Assembly (NCBI GenBank): GCA_964485695.1 | Contig: CAZAKZ010000100.1 | Location: 1 to 21,266, forward strand | DNA: 21,266 bases | Reading direction: 5' to 3' | Origin: CAZAKZ01 sp964485695 | GTDB lineage: Bacteria > Planctomycetota > JAFGQW01 | Shown: piece after piece, positions 1 to 8,061 of the stretch | Numbering within the stretch: position 1 is the first letter of the stretch | Layout of the letters: each line of letters opens with the position of its first letter | Program-made: the position numbers and the translations under genes | Notes under the pieces: generated by a model | Database searches by the model: none | Told to the model about the DNA's origin: nothing | Seen by the model: only the letters and a program-made list of their open reading frames with translations

Positions 1-1
1 C

Positions 2-124
2 AGCCGCCTCGTGCGGACTCAAAAAACGGCTTTGTTGCAACAGGAACTACTTAGCATGATCCTTCATCCAGAGGAAGCAGCTGAGCCAAAGCATCTGGAT
101 CAAAACCAGGAGGAACCCGGATAA
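2..124 (+). CDS. Possible C-terminal end of an unidentified protein (partial)
   Basis: A frame open from the window edge ends at TAA (122-124) and gives about 40 residues, with a helical-looking stretch (TALLQQELLSMILHPEEA) followed by an acidic, glutamine-rich tail. The amino-acid pattern looks more protein-like than the other frames here. There is no family I recognise and no start in the window. It could be the tail of a transposase or a regulatory protein, or a chance frame. Its codons are less GC-rich than those of the genes further right. Confidence 0.28.
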   Translation, partial: SRLVRTQKTALLQQELLSMILHPEEAAEPKHLDQNQEEPG

Positions 125-331
125 TATGGCGGTTCTCAAAATTGACTTAAAAACGCAGTTGTTGACGTCATCTTCGGTTCGACCAGGTGTAGTGGGGCCT
201 TCTGTATTCTCAACAGGCTGTTTCATACTGTCTAACTCTCGCAGTGGAACGATGAGTGGGGGTGGGCCAATTCCTGGTGACGGACACCGGAAACCGGCGC
301 ACCGTGGAACTGAGGCCTTGACCTCCCTGCC
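125..331. other. Intergenic stretch with no convincing gene
   Basis: A 69-codon plus-strand frame begins at ATG 126, with an AGGAGG-like sequence about 12 nt upstream. Its product is low-complexity (many S, G and P) with no domain or plausible fold. I see no repeat, RNA gene or hairpin worth naming. I treat the frame as chance. Confidence 0.4.
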
Positions 332-359
332 TTGACATCAACACGTCTGCGCGTAGAAT
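332..359 (+). promoter_or_regulatory. Sigma70-type promoter for the first beta-propeller gene
   Basis: A perfect -35 hexamer TTGACA (332-337) and a -10 hexamer TAGAAT (354-359) are separated by 16 bp. This is one of the two best promoter matches in the window and points at the gene starting at 521. Transcription would begin near 366, leaving a leader of roughly 155 nt. The leader contains competing short inverted repeats: CCGTAA (368-373) and GTAAG (386-390) can each pair with the same CTTACGG (412-418). Confidence 0.55.
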
Positions 360-520
360 GGACCTTCCCGTAATGGGGAGAGGGTGTAAGACGTCTGTTC
401 CACTACAGTCGCTTACGGCTTCGAGGGAGAATGGAACATCCCGGGTCTGATTTCCGGACAGGCCCGGATCCGCGAGTCACCGGCATCCGCCTTTTATGCA
501 CGGAAGGAGAGTAGGTTCCC

Positions 521-1759
521 ATGCGATTTCCCAAGCTCTTCATCGTACTTGCCGCCATGGTCGCCCTGGCAGCCGCCTCGAATCCGGCCCAGCTCCTGCC
601 CGGCTACATCGTGGTGGGGGCCAACGACGGCAACCTCTACATGGTCAGCGGCAAGGGCGGCGTCGTGAACACCTTTGCCAGTGTCGGTGCGTCGGTGTAC
701 GGCGTGGACGTGGACTACAACAACGACATCATCTGCGGGGGCAGCGCCGTTGTGTGGCACGTGGACGGCCGGACCAGCCTGGTCACCACCATAAAGACCG
801 GCTCTCCCCTCACGGGCCTCATCGGCGATGTGGAGGTCAACCAGAACGGCACCTTCTACCTCACCAGCATGAGCAACAACCTGGTGCTGGAGATGGACCA
901 CAAGGGCACGATCATCACCCAGTACGCCATGACCGGCTCCACCCGCACCTGGGGCATGGGCATCGACCGCAGGGCCGGGAAGCTCTACGTGGCCGGCTCC
1001 ACCGTCGCCCACGTCCTCGACGTGGGCACCGGTGTGGTGAAGACCCTCTACGGGGGCGCTCCCCTCAGCTTCTGCCAGGGGGCCTGCATGGGGCCGCAGG
1101 GCGACTTCGTCATCGCCGACGAGACCGGGCAGGAGCTGTTCGAGATCGACAGCCAGGGTGTGATTACGACGGTGCACTTCGGCCCGCCCTTCAACGATCC
1201 CGGGGAGGGCGTCGACGTGCTCCCGAGCGGCGACTACGTCCTCGCCGACGACGGGACCGGTTCCCCGAAGCAGAACAAGATCTGGCTCGTCACGCGGGGC
1301 ACCCCCGCCAAGGTGACCACCCTCGTCCTGGGCGGACCCTACAACGACTTGAACGGCTGCACCGTGGTACCGGACCTCGTTCTGACCCGGGTGGGGGGCA
1401 AACCGAAGCCGGGAACCACCGCTGTCTTCCAGGTGACCTCGGCCGGTGCCGCCCATGACTACTACATCTTCGCCTCGTCCCTGAGCGCCAGTCGAGGTAC
1501 TCCGCTTCCGGGAGGAAAGGTCTTCCCCCTCGATTTCGACAACCTCATGGGGGTGACCCTCGCCAACGCCCTGCCGGCCGTCTTCGTCAACTACCAGGGT
1601 TTCCTGGACCTGGCCGGGCAAGCCGTGCTCAAGGTGAATGTACCGGGGATACCTCAGTTGACCGGCATCGAGTTCTACACCGCCGGTGCCACAATCAACC
1701 TGAACGCGCCGGGGGCCATCCACCTGCTCTCGAATCCGGTGACGACCAAGATCGAGTAG
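521..1759 (+). CDS. Secreted beta-propeller protein with C-terminal beta domain
   Basis: The 412-residue product starts with a Sec signal peptide (basic MRFPK, then a hydrophobic run, probable cleavage near residues 20-23 in the AAASNPAQ area). Residues about 30-280 form repeated short units of the type 'G-D-(V/F)-x-(V/I)-x-x-x-G', ending in strands such as GDFVIADETGQELFEID. This is typical of NHL/Vgb-like beta-propellers. Residues about 290-412 form a separate beta domain with LPGG, a FxGFLDLAG-like segment and a terminal SNPVT motif. The same domain type ends the proteins at 2028-3272 and 12002-13306. I chose ATG 521 because AAGGAG lies at 504-509 and the signal peptide begins there. It probably acts outside the cytoplasm; no ligand or enzymatic activity is evident. 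The frame and signal peptide are clear, the exact role is unknown. Confidence 0.85.
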   Translation: MRFPKLFIVLAAMVALAAASNPAQLLPGYIVVGANDGNLYMVSGKGGVVNTFASVGASVYGVDVDYNNDIICGGSAVVWHVDGRTSLVTTIKTGSPLTGLIGDVEVNQNGTFYLTSMSNNLVLEMDHKGTIITQYAMTGSTRTWGMGIDRRAGKLYVAGSTVAHVLDVGTGVVKTLYGGAPLSFCQGACMGPQGDFVIADETGQELFEIDSQGVITTVHFGPPFNDPGEGVDVLPSGDYVLADDGTGSPKQNKIWLVTRGTPAKVTTLVLGGPYNDLNGCTVVPDLVLTRVGGKPKPGTTAVFQVTSAGAAHDYYIFASSLSASRGTPLPGGKVFPLDFDNLMGVTLANALPAVFVNYQGFLDLAGQAVLKVNVPGIPQLTGIEFYTAGATINLNAPGAIHLLSNPVTTKIE

Positions 1760-1819
1760 GGGCGCTTGCAGCCTGGGCCGGTGGGGTGGGGATTGCACTC
1801 CCTCCCGCTCGTTTCACTC

Positions 1820-1840
1820 GCCGGGAGTACTACTCCCGGC
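1820..1840. terminator. Near-perfect palindrome downstream of the first propeller gene
   Basis: GCCGGGAGTA, a central C and TACTCCCGGC form a 10-bp inverted repeat, realistically a stem with a three-base loop. It lies about 60 nt after the stop at 1759 and before the next gene. There is no T-run after it, so it is not a classical intrinsic terminator. It could equally be a dyad operator. Confidence 0.4.
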
Positions 1841-2027
1841 AGAGTCGCGGACCGATGTTCCCATCCGGCCCTCGTTGCGCCCCGGCTTCCTGGGAGTACA
1901 GGTCCACCCTGAGCAATCGTTTTCTGGTAGTCCGGCTGCACAGGTAATGTGGAAAATTCACCGTGGGTGTTTTCCTGTTTGCCTTTTTCGAGTATCCTCG
2001 AGCCATGATCATTGCAGGAGTATATCC

Positions 2028-3272
2028 ATGTGCAGGTTCGTAATATCTCTTCTACTCGCCGGCGTCGTGATCGTCACCACCGCCAGTTCGCAGCCGATCC
2101 AATCGGGTTTCTATGCGATCAGTTACGATAGCTTTGGTGAAACACTCTGGCATGTAAGTCTACGGGGGAAGTTGACATCTTTGTGGTTCGTCAACTGGAC
2201 CCAGGATAGCCTGTTCGATGTCCGAATGCATGTGGACAACGAACGGCTGGTCGTTAGCCAGGGTGGCTCCTTGCTTTTATTCGATCCGGCGAAGCGCCAG
2301 GTGGTGAGTACGCTCTACCGAACGAACACGAAACCGAACTTCATCAGAGGCCTGGACTCCACGGGATCCGGCGATTACGTGGTTCTCCTTGACAATATGT
2401 CCTCCCGCCTCAATTTGGTCCGCATCTCTCCCGACGGATCTTCAGTACGGACCCTTGTCCATGCGGCCTCGAGCTTCAGGCCGACGGACCTGGTTCGAGA
2501 CTACAGCACCGGTGATCTACTCGTTTCCCTTTTCGCAGCTAGTTTCATAGACTACATCGTCGGTTTCACGGAAAACGGAGCGGCCAGGGGCGTCCTCGTG
2601 GCGCTGTCGCGCATGAATCCACCCCACTCCGGCATCGATGCGATGGAAAGCGATCATGAAGACGGATCGATCCTGTTCGTTGGAAAGCACCTCTACCGTC
2701 TCAATGGAACCAGCATCACGACGGTCTCGAAGGCCGGCGGGATGGACCTGAAGGTGGACCGGTCGCCGGGAAATGGCGCCATCGCTTTCACGGCATACGA
2801 TGATATTCTCCGGGTAAAACGGACCGGTGAGGCGGTGACAACAATCGACCTCAACTGTGGTAATGGCCTGAGATCCATCTGTTTTGCGCAGGATCGCAAC
2901 CTCGTTTCCCGCCGCTTGCCTTCACCCGGCCGCTGGCGATTCGACATGCATTTCCCCGGTGAGAAACAGCGGTCCTACGTACTCGGCCTGTCCATGTCGG
3001 GTCTGGTTCCAGGATTCAAACTCGGTCCGAGAACCGTTTCGCTGGTCCCGGATGCCCTGTTGTACATGAGCTTGATGGGATACCTGCATCCATATCTGAC
3101 GGGGAACATCGGCAAGCTCGGCGCGTCCGGACGGGCCTCTGCCACCCTCGATCTATCCCGGCTCGGCAGCATAATGAACGGTGCTCGGATCTGGGCGGCG
3201 ACGGTCACGCTGGATCCAAAGGCACCGCAGGGTATTGCAACCGTTTCCAAGCCAGTGCTGATCGTTCCGTGA
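2028..3272 (+). CDS. Secreted beta-propeller-like protein, second paralogue
   Basis: The reading frame is open from 1875, but the real start is ATG 2028. GCAGGAG (2014-2020) sits 7 nt upstream, and the product (414 residues) then begins with a clean signal peptide (MCRFVISLLLAGVVIVTTAS, cut near SSQ). The first 280 or so residues have repeating beta-strand units (for example STGDLLVSLF, NGAIAFTAYDD) like a divergent six- or seven-bladed propeller. The last 120 or so residues match the C-terminal beta domain of the protein at 521-1759, with a GFKLGPRTVSLVPD segment, a TGNIGKLGASGRASATLDL strand pair and the ending VSKPVLIVP. By eye its codon use is less GC-rich than that of its neighbour, so it may have diverged or arrived separately. 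No enzymatic residues are recognisable. Confidence 0.82.
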   Translation: MCRFVISLLLAGVVIVTTASSQPIQSGFYAISYDSFGETLWHVSLRGKLTSLWFVNWTQDSLFDVRMHVDNERLVVSQGGSLLLFDPAKRQVVSTLYRTNTKPNFIRGLDSTGSGDYVVLLDNMSSRLNLVRISPDGSSVRTLVHAASSFRPTDLVRDYSTGDLLVSLFAASFIDYIVGFTENGAARGVLVALSRMNPPHSGIDAMESDHEDGSILFVGKHLYRLNGTSITTVSKAGGMDLKVDRSPGNGAIAFTAYDDILRVKRTGEAVTTIDLNCGNGLRSICFAQDRNLVSRRLPSPGRWRFDMHFPGEKQRSYVLGLSMSGLVPGFKLGPRTVSLVPDALLYMSLMGYLHPYLTGNIGKLGASGRASATLDLSRLGSIMNGARIWAATVTLDPKAPQGIATVSKPVLIVP

Positions 3273-3529
3273 GCCCGCTGGCGCCTTGGTCACTGGCCCG
3301 GGCCGGCCTCTACCTGGAGGGGGCGACTCCCGGACCGCGAGTGAAGGAATCTCGGCCGGTCGAGGATAGAGTCATCAAGCGGAGATTCGCGCTTGCTGGG
3401 GGGGACCCGGGGGTTACGAAAGAACAGCTTGTCGAACTGGCGGGTGTCTGGCGTGATCCCCGCACGACTTAGACCTGTCGGCTTCGCGTTGCAAAGGGCG
3501 GTCTCAACCTGTTTCTCGGGAGGAGGAGG

Positions 3530-3952
3530 GTGAACCTGGTCCCGGTAACCCGAAGTCGTTTTGCAGCGAAGCCGGGCCATGGATTAAACGGAGTCGAGAT
3601 TACCGGGAAAGAAAACTCGGTGCCATGTTTTACGGCTTTTTTCACCAGTGGAATCCGGCGGACATTTCAGGCGACTGAACCGATAACCGCAGACGTGGCG
3701 TACCTGGACCGGATCGTCGGCAGGTACTACAGCGAGGAGCTGGATCGTACCCGGGAGATCGTGCGCCGGAAGAACAATCTGTTCATCCAGAGCCTGAAGA
3801 TGGGTTCCAGACGAATGAAGCCGCTCTATCGTGACGGCTACAGGGCCAAACAGGTCCGATTCCACATCACGCGGGATGCCGAGGGCGAGGTGGACGGTTT
3901 CCTGGTAAACACGGGGCGTGTGCTGAACCTGCGGTTCAAGAAAGTCCGGTAG
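3530..3952 (+). CDS. Orphan C-terminal domain of a serine hydrolase (beta-lactamase-related) family protein, probable remnant
   Basis: Residues about 53-140 (from roughly 3686) look like the small beta domain that ends many class C beta-lactamase-related serine hydrolases: AYLDRIVGRYYSEELD, a beta-hairpin region, then VRFHITRDAEG and a terminal GRVLNLRFKKV. The catalytic domain with SxxK and YxN motifs is absent here and upstream. The first 50 or so residues do not resemble the family. The only start is a GTG at 3530 abutting AGGAGGAGG, too close for normal initiation. I therefore think this is the surviving 3' end of a lost gene, although expression as a small protein cannot be excluded. It converges on the protease gene with a 23-bp gap. 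Confidence 0.6.
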   Translation: MNLVPVTRSRFAAKPGHGLNGVEITGKENSVPCFTAFFTSGIRRTFQATEPITADVAYLDRIVGRYYSEELDRTREIVRRKNNLFIQSLKMGSRRMKPLYRDGYRAKQVRFHITRDAEGEVDGFLVNTGRVLNLRFKKVR

Positions 3953-3975
3953 GAGGATTGACTGCTCTCCTCGAC

Positions 3976-6849
3976 TCAGAGCCGGATGGATTTCCGGAAC
4001 CGGATGTCGCCATCTTCACTGCTCACCACCTCCACGGTCCCGCCGTTGATGTAGCCATGAGGGGGGCTGGGAGGTCTGACACCCAGGCGAAGTTCCACCT
4101 CGGCCCAGTCCCAGGGCATGAGGGATAGGGTACCCCCCTGCGGTCTCACTACCTTCATCTCGAGAGGCTGCGTGCGCCACAGGAGTTCCTCGGTGAGGGT
4201 GAACTGCCACGATCCGGAGTCCTTCTCCAGAGAGAATGCAGGAATGAGCACCAGTTCGTACTCCTTCCCTTCAGCCAGGTTCTCGGGGATGGGAATGGAA
4301 GTCGAGGCGGAGCGTTTGCCCATGCCGACGTTCCTCAACGTCTTGCCGGTCTTCACGTCCACCACCTGGATCACGCAATCCGTCAGGAGGGCGTAGGTGT
4401 CCCGGTTGAAATTGAAGGTCCACCGGGCTGTCCGGGTCATGCTGTCGAGGCAAAGGCGTTTTCTGTAGATGATGGTGTCCTTTAACTCGATGACCTGTTT
4501 CTTCACGAAACGATCGAGGCGGCCCTTCACGCTGCCCCGGAAGGTCACTGCCTGGGTGCAGTGAACCGGAACGAGCAGGCGGTCTCGCAGGGGATCGGCA
4601 GTCCGGGCAAAGAAGGTCGGCTTTCCAATCTGAACCCCGTTGAGCTTGACATTCAGGTCATAGCGCGCTGTTTCCCTGCTACGTATGGAGGAGACCGCGA
4701 CGATCTCCCAGGTGCCCGGCACCACATCGGCGCCGGTGAGGGTGGCGTGGGCGTTCAGGGTTCCCGGGTCCGCGACCGGGCCGGCGATGAGGCGGCGTAC
4801 GCCATCGGGATCGTAGAGCCTGGCGGTCAGGCCGGATGCCCTGCCGCCTTCCAGCATGCGAAGATCGAGGGTGATGGCGCCGGTTCCAGGCGGTACCTCC
4901 ACGAAGAACCGATCCTGGAATCCAGGCTTCACCGTGCCTCCGACCCGGATGAGGCCCCGGTTTCCGGGTGTCACTCGGTGGGGCACCAGGATACTCACCA
5001 CCAGGTCGAACTCGTGGACCGGCGCCCCGGCCACCCGGTCCTCGCTCTTGCGGTAGGCCCGTATTTTCCCGGTGTAGAGGCCGGGCCCCCGGTCGGCGAG
5101 ATCCGCCATGACGCCCACCTTGGCCGGGTGGTTTCCCTTGAGGTAGATCAAGGGGCGGGTGAGGGAGAGCCAGGGCTTATCCGGCTTCAGATCGAAGGCA
5201 CGATAGAATCGGGCCCGGCCCTCCTTCGAGATCTTGGCGGGAAAGCCGGCCTTGATCTGGAAGTTCATGGCCTCGGTCTTCCGGGGCAACATGGGGCTCC
5301 GGCGCCAGTAGGCCACACCCACCCCCGCCGCCGGTCCCTGGTTCAGGATGCGGTATTCCCGGAGCTTCCCGGCCTCGCCTTTGCTGGCGAGGAACCGGGC
5401 ATGCGCGTAGGCCGCCGGCAGGTCCAGGGCACCGCCGCCCTCGTCGAGAAAGGTCAGGCCGGGGAGGTGCCGGCCCGTGTTCTTGACAGCTCGCAGAACC
5501 AGGGCATTGTCCACCTTGAAGGGTGGGTCGTGCCGCACCAGGCCATCCACCAGGAGGGCGATGGCTCCGGCCGCGGCCGGGGATGCCATGGAGGTCCCGT
5601 GCATGTGATCCCGGTCGCCCCAGAGGGGCACGGTGGAGGCGGCGGAACCGGGCGCCATGATGTCAGGTTTGTAGGTGTCCCCGCCGCGGGAGGAGAACAC
5701 GAAGGGCACTTCCTTCTCCAGACTGCAGCCGTACTGAGCTGCGGCGGCCGCGGGGCTGAGCATGGCGCCGACGGCAATGGCCCGTTTTGCGGCCGAGGGA
5801 GTTCCCACCGACGAGAGGCCCGGCCCCTTGTTACCGGCCGAGGTGACAAACACCACACCAGGATTCTTCCAGAGGAGTTCATCCACATATTTCTCGATGG
5901 AACTCCGGCTCTCGCGCTCCGAACCGATGCCGAAACTCATGTTGTAGACCACCGGCACCTTGTGTTCCCGGGCATATCTCGCCCCGTAGTCGAGGGCTTT
6001 CTTCACACTCTCGGTGATGGTGGCACCTCCGGGGTAACGGTTGTTGCCGATCTTCAAGCTGATGATCTGGGCCCCCGGAGCCATGCCGTTGTAGCCGTCC
6101 TGGCCGTGGATCCGGTACCCTGCAGCGATACCGGCAACGTGCGTGCCATGGCCACCGCTGTCGAAGTGGATGGAGATTCGTTTCTCGGCCGGATAGAAGT
6201 TGCATGCCATGGTGAGCTGGCGACGACTCCCTTTCTTGCCCGTGAGCACGAAGGTCTGATGCTGGCGCCAGTAATCGGTCACCCGGATCCCGTCCTCGAG
6301 GCTGCCATCACCGTTCACGTCCACCACCGCCTCATAACGGAATGTCTTTCCATCGTTGACGGTGAAGATCAGGATGCCGAAGACATCCTTCGAGTCGCCG
6401 TCGCCATTGAGATCCTTGACGCGGGTGTCCAGGAACATCTTTTCCTCGAGGAAGGCGAGGAAGAACCGCTCCTGGGCGGCACCCTTGGTGACCTTTCTGA
6501 AGCCTCGCAGACTTCGGCCTTTCGAATCCACAAGCTTCTCTCCGGCGCTTTCCGGTAACCGGCGGGCCTCCTCCCAGTAGAGGTCTCCCTCGGCGCTGAA
6601 ATCGCGACAGTCCACCACCTTGACCTTGCCGTCAGGCAGGGCCTTGAGGCCCTCCACGCCCATGTCCACCCCGGTGTCCAGGACTGCGATGACCACGCCC
6701 TTCCCGTCCAGGTCGGGATGGCTGGCCAGAAAGCGGTCGACACCGATCTCGTGTCGGGTCAGGGTGTCCCAGCGCTTTTCGGTCTGGGCAGGGATGAGGG
6801 TCGGGAACACTGCGAGAAGGAGAGAGAGGAGTATAGTCCTTCGAGTCAT
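3976..6849 (-). CDS. Secreted subtilisin-family (S8) serine peptidase, tripeptidyl-peptidase II-like
   Basis: The 957-residue product has a signal peptide (MTRRTILLSLLLAVFPTLIPA, cut near AQ) and the full subtilase catalytic set: Asp58 in AVLDTGVD, His234 in HGTHVAG, oxyanion Asn340 in SAGN and Ser420 in HGTSMASP. The Asp-His spacing is 176 residues, against about 30 in ordinary subtilisins. A long insert there is a hallmark of the TPPII branch. The DTGVD...DGK.KVVDC start and the beta-rich C-terminal half, with an FDLVVSILVP / PGFQDRFFVEVPPG segment, also fit TPPII. The insert holds two calcium-loop-like sequences, DLNGDGDSKD (146-155) and DVNGDGSLED (177-186). There is no obvious I9 propeptide. 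ATG 6849 has GGAG about 8 nt upstream. It probably digests proteins or peptides outside the cytoplasmic membrane. Confidence 0.92.
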   Translation of the reverse strand: MTRRTILLSLLLAVFPTLIPAQTEKRWDTLTRHEIGVDRFLASHPDLDGKGVVIAVLDTGVDMGVEGLKALPDGKVKVVDCRDFSAEGDLYWEEARRLPESAGEKLVDSKGRSLRGFRKVTKGAAQERFFLAFLEEKMFLDTRVKDLNGDGDSKDVFGILIFTVNDGKTFRYEAVVDVNGDGSLEDGIRVTDYWRQHQTFVLTGKKGSRRQLTMACNFYPAEKRISIHFDSGGHGTHVAGIAAGYRIHGQDGYNGMAPGAQIISLKIGNNRYPGGATITESVKKALDYGARYAREHKVPVVYNMSFGIGSERESRSSIEKYVDELLWKNPGVVFVTSAGNKGPGLSSVGTPSAAKRAIAVGAMLSPAAAAAQYGCSLEKEVPFVFSSRGGDTYKPDIMAPGSAASTVPLWGDRDHMHGTSMASPAAAGAIALLVDGLVRHDPPFKVDNALVLRAVKNTGRHLPGLTFLDEGGGALDLPAAYAHARFLASKGEAGKLREYRILNQGPAAGVGVAYWRRSPMLPRKTEAMNFQIKAGFPAKISKEGRARFYRAFDLKPDKPWLSLTRPLIYLKGNHPAKVGVMADLADRGPGLYTGKIRAYRKSEDRVAGAPVHEFDLVVSILVPHRVTPGNRGLIRVGGTVKPGFQDRFFVEVPPGTGAITLDLRMLEGGRASGLTARLYDPDGVRRLIAGPVADPGTLNAHATLTGADVVPGTWEIVAVSSIRSRETARYDLNVKLNGVQIGKPTFFARTADPLRDRLLVPVHCTQAVTFRGSVKGRLDRFVKKQVIELKDTIIYRKRLCLDSMTRTARWTFNFNRDTYALLTDCVIQVVDVKTGKTLRNVGMGKRSASTSIPIPENLAEGKEYELVLIPAFSLEKDSGSWQFTLTEELLWRTQPLEMKVVRPQGGTLSLMPWDWAEVELRLGVRPPSPPHGYINGGTVEVVSSEDGDIRFRKSIRL

Positions 6850-7027
6850 GGGTGGATCTCCGGGTTCGATGACAGTTGCGATCCGGCGGGCCTGGAAGTC
6901 TCCGGTGCCGGCGTGGAGTCCAGGAGTATGTCATGAGAAGACATTCATGGGAAGGGGGTTGTGGAGATACCGGCTCCAACTTGTGTCCCCCAGGCAAATA
7001 CTCCTCTGAGACGAAGTGAGCCCTCGG

Positions 7028-7048
7028 GGGCGGGCTTCAAACCCGCCC
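7028..7048 (-). terminator. 7-bp GC hairpin immediately after the DUF3471 gene
   Basis: GGGCGGG (7028-7034) and CCCGCCC (7042-7048) pair around a 7-nt loop. The hairpin abuts the stop codon (7049-7051) of the minus-strand gene. It has no T-run. The core resembles GGCGGGTTTGAA-type intergenic repeats that I recall from several GC-rich phyla, so it may be a REP-like unit acting as a terminator. Confidence 0.45.
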
Positions 7049-7624
7049 TTACTTGACCTTGGGTAGGTCGAAAGTCCGCCCGCCCTGCCTGTGGATACCT
7101 TTGACCACGTTGCCTGTTTCATCTCGGACAAACGTGATCTCTGCGTTTACGGCCCTCCAGAAAAATCCCTCCTCGGTGCGCGGCAGGAGCTCCAGCTTCG
7201 GCTGGCCCGTGAGCTGCCCGAACAGTCGGTCCCCTTCCAAGGTCAATGTGAGTGTTTTTCCGGAACCATAGTCGTACTTACCCACATAAGCCTTGAACAC
7301 GGCCGGATCGACCTGGGCGACGATCTGATTCACCAGCTTGGGCGCCCGGGTCTTTCTTCCGCCTTGGCGGTGGATGGCGCGGACGACTTTCCCTTCTTTG
7401 TTCTTCACAAAGGTGATCTCGGCGTTCACAACCTTCCAGAAGAACACGGTTGCCGATCGTGGAAAGATTCCGTATTTCTGCTGTCCGGCCAACTGGGCAA
7501 AGAGCCGGTTATCCTTCCGGGTGACGGTGAGAACGGCGGTGCCGTAGTCGTAGCGGCCCACGAAAGCGTCAAATGTGGCAGGATCGATCCCTTTGGCGAC
7601 GATGCGTACTTTGCGCGGCTTCAT
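7049..7624 (-). CDS. Tandem DUF3471-domain protein lacking a catalytic domain
   Basis: Starting from ATG 7624, the 191-residue product consists of two repeats of one domain at about residues 14-90 and 106-182. Each runs FVGRYDYG / YVGKYDYG, LFAQLAGQ / LFGQLTGQ, FFWKVVNAEITFV / FFWRAVNAEITFV and ends HRQGG. This is the DUF3471 type of C-terminal domain usually attached to beta-lactamase-related serine hydrolases and other secreted hydrolases. No SxxK or YxN catalytic motif, signal peptide or membrane segment is present. The frame stays open upstream to 7741, but those codons fall in a hairpin-rich sequence (7643-7705) and look non-coding. GGAAG lies a few bases before ATG 7624. It is either a small stand-alone protein or the 3' remnant of a truncated hydrolase. 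Confidence 0.7.
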   Translation of the reverse strand: MKPRKVRIVAKGIDPATFDAFVGRYDYGTAVLTVTRKDNRLFAQLAGQQKYGIFPRSATVFFWKVVNAEITFVKNKEGKVVRAIHRQGGRKTRAPKLVNQIVAQVDPAVFKAYVGKYDYGSGKTLTLTLEGDRLFGQLTGQPKLELLPRTEEGFFWRAVNAEITFVRDETGNVVKGIHRQGGRTFDLPKVK

Positions 7625-7642
7625 CTTCTTCCAGAGATAATA

Positions 7643-7699
7643 CTGGGCAATCCCGCCGCCAGGCGGGATTGCCCAGCCAGGACAAAGCCCCTGGCTGGG
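7643..7699. repeat. Two overlapping hairpins, one with a perfect 15-bp stem
   Basis: CTGGGCAATCCCGCC (7643-7657) and its exact reverse complement (7662-7676) flank a four-base loop. A second inverted repeat, CCCAGCCAGG (7672-7681) with CCTGGCTGGG (7690-7699), overlaps the right arm by five bases, so the two stems compete. The pair lies 19 nt upstream of the DUF3471 gene start on the minus strand. It could be a REP-like repeat, the scar of an insertion that truncated that gene, or a leader structure. Confidence 0.6.
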
Positions 7700-7755
7700 T
7701 CCCAGAAGAGCCTGGTTTACTGACTCTAGTTTAGGCGGCAACTACCCTGACACAG

Positions 7756-7972
7756 GGGGTTCCTGAAGAGGGGGAAGTGAACGACCACTCGCATGGTGGT
7801 TTGTTTCAGGAAGGCCCCTCGAAATGGGCGTGCCGTACTCCTGTGGTTACGAACCGGCGTGCTGGATTTCATGAGCACTGAATGAGCCCATTTTGTCTCA
7901 TTCAACCCCGATGAAATCGGGCAGGAGCTTGATGCTGGATCGGTAGAACCTCTTTGGGTCCACTCCCAGAGG
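7756..7972. other. Gene-free stretch with a series of short hairpins
   Basis: No convincing coding frame lies between 7742 and 8056. Inverted repeats follow one another. GGGGTTCCTGAA (7756-7767) pairs with TTCAGGAA-GG-CCCC (7805-7818) around an inner ACCAC/GTGGT stem (7784-7800). GAATGAG/CTCATTC is at 7880-7903. CCCGAT/ATCGGG with a 3-nt loop is at 7907-7921. CCTCTTTGGG with CCCAGAGG is at 7949-7972. This could be a structured RNA, a cluster of REP-like units or decayed mobile DNA. I recognise no Rfam family. Confidence 0.4.
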
Positions 7973-7996
7973 ACATGGTATTAATCACGAAATATG

Positions 7997-8061
7997 CCGG
8001 GGACAGATCCCCTGGTTCAGGGATCCGTCCCCGGTTCATTGATTCGCTATCCCGAATCAAT
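7997..8061 (-). terminator. Double hairpin at the end of the cysteine-rich secreted protein gene
   Basis: Read on the minus strand, the gene's stop codon lies inside a 9-bp stem (ATTGATTCG at 8038-8046 with CGAATCAAT at 8053-8061, loop 6). A second stem follows: CCGGGGAC-A-GATCCC (7997-8011) pairs with GGGATC-C-GTCCCCGG (8020-8034), with one mismatch and an 8-nt loop. Only a weak T-rich stretch comes after it. The position argues for a terminator or 3'-end stabiliser. The GGGGACAG core resembles REP-type repeats. Confidence 0.5.

Noticed and set aside
126..335. 69-codon plus-strand frame with an upstream AGGAGG
   Set aside because: Spacing to the ATG is long (about 12 nt), composition is low-complexity, and the promoter for the next gene lies at its end. 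No family resemblance.
494..1798. Long minus-strand frame opposite the first propeller gene, and similar frames opposite 8057-9313, 12002-13306 and 18020-19003
   Set aside because: All are shadows due to high GC at third codon positions. None has a signal peptide, motif or ribosome site that competes with the sense gene.
4561..6558. 665-codon open frame on the plus strand opposite the protease gene
   Set aside because: It is the antisense shadow of a GC-rich gene. Its product is low-complexity (G, H, V, E-rich) with no domain, whereas the minus strand encodes a complete subtilase with all catalytic residues.
7625..7741. N-terminal extension of the DUF3471 gene to 7741
   Set aside because: The extra residues are encoded by hairpin repeats (7643-7705) and resemble no protein. 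The ATG at 7624 with GGAAG just upstream is a better start.
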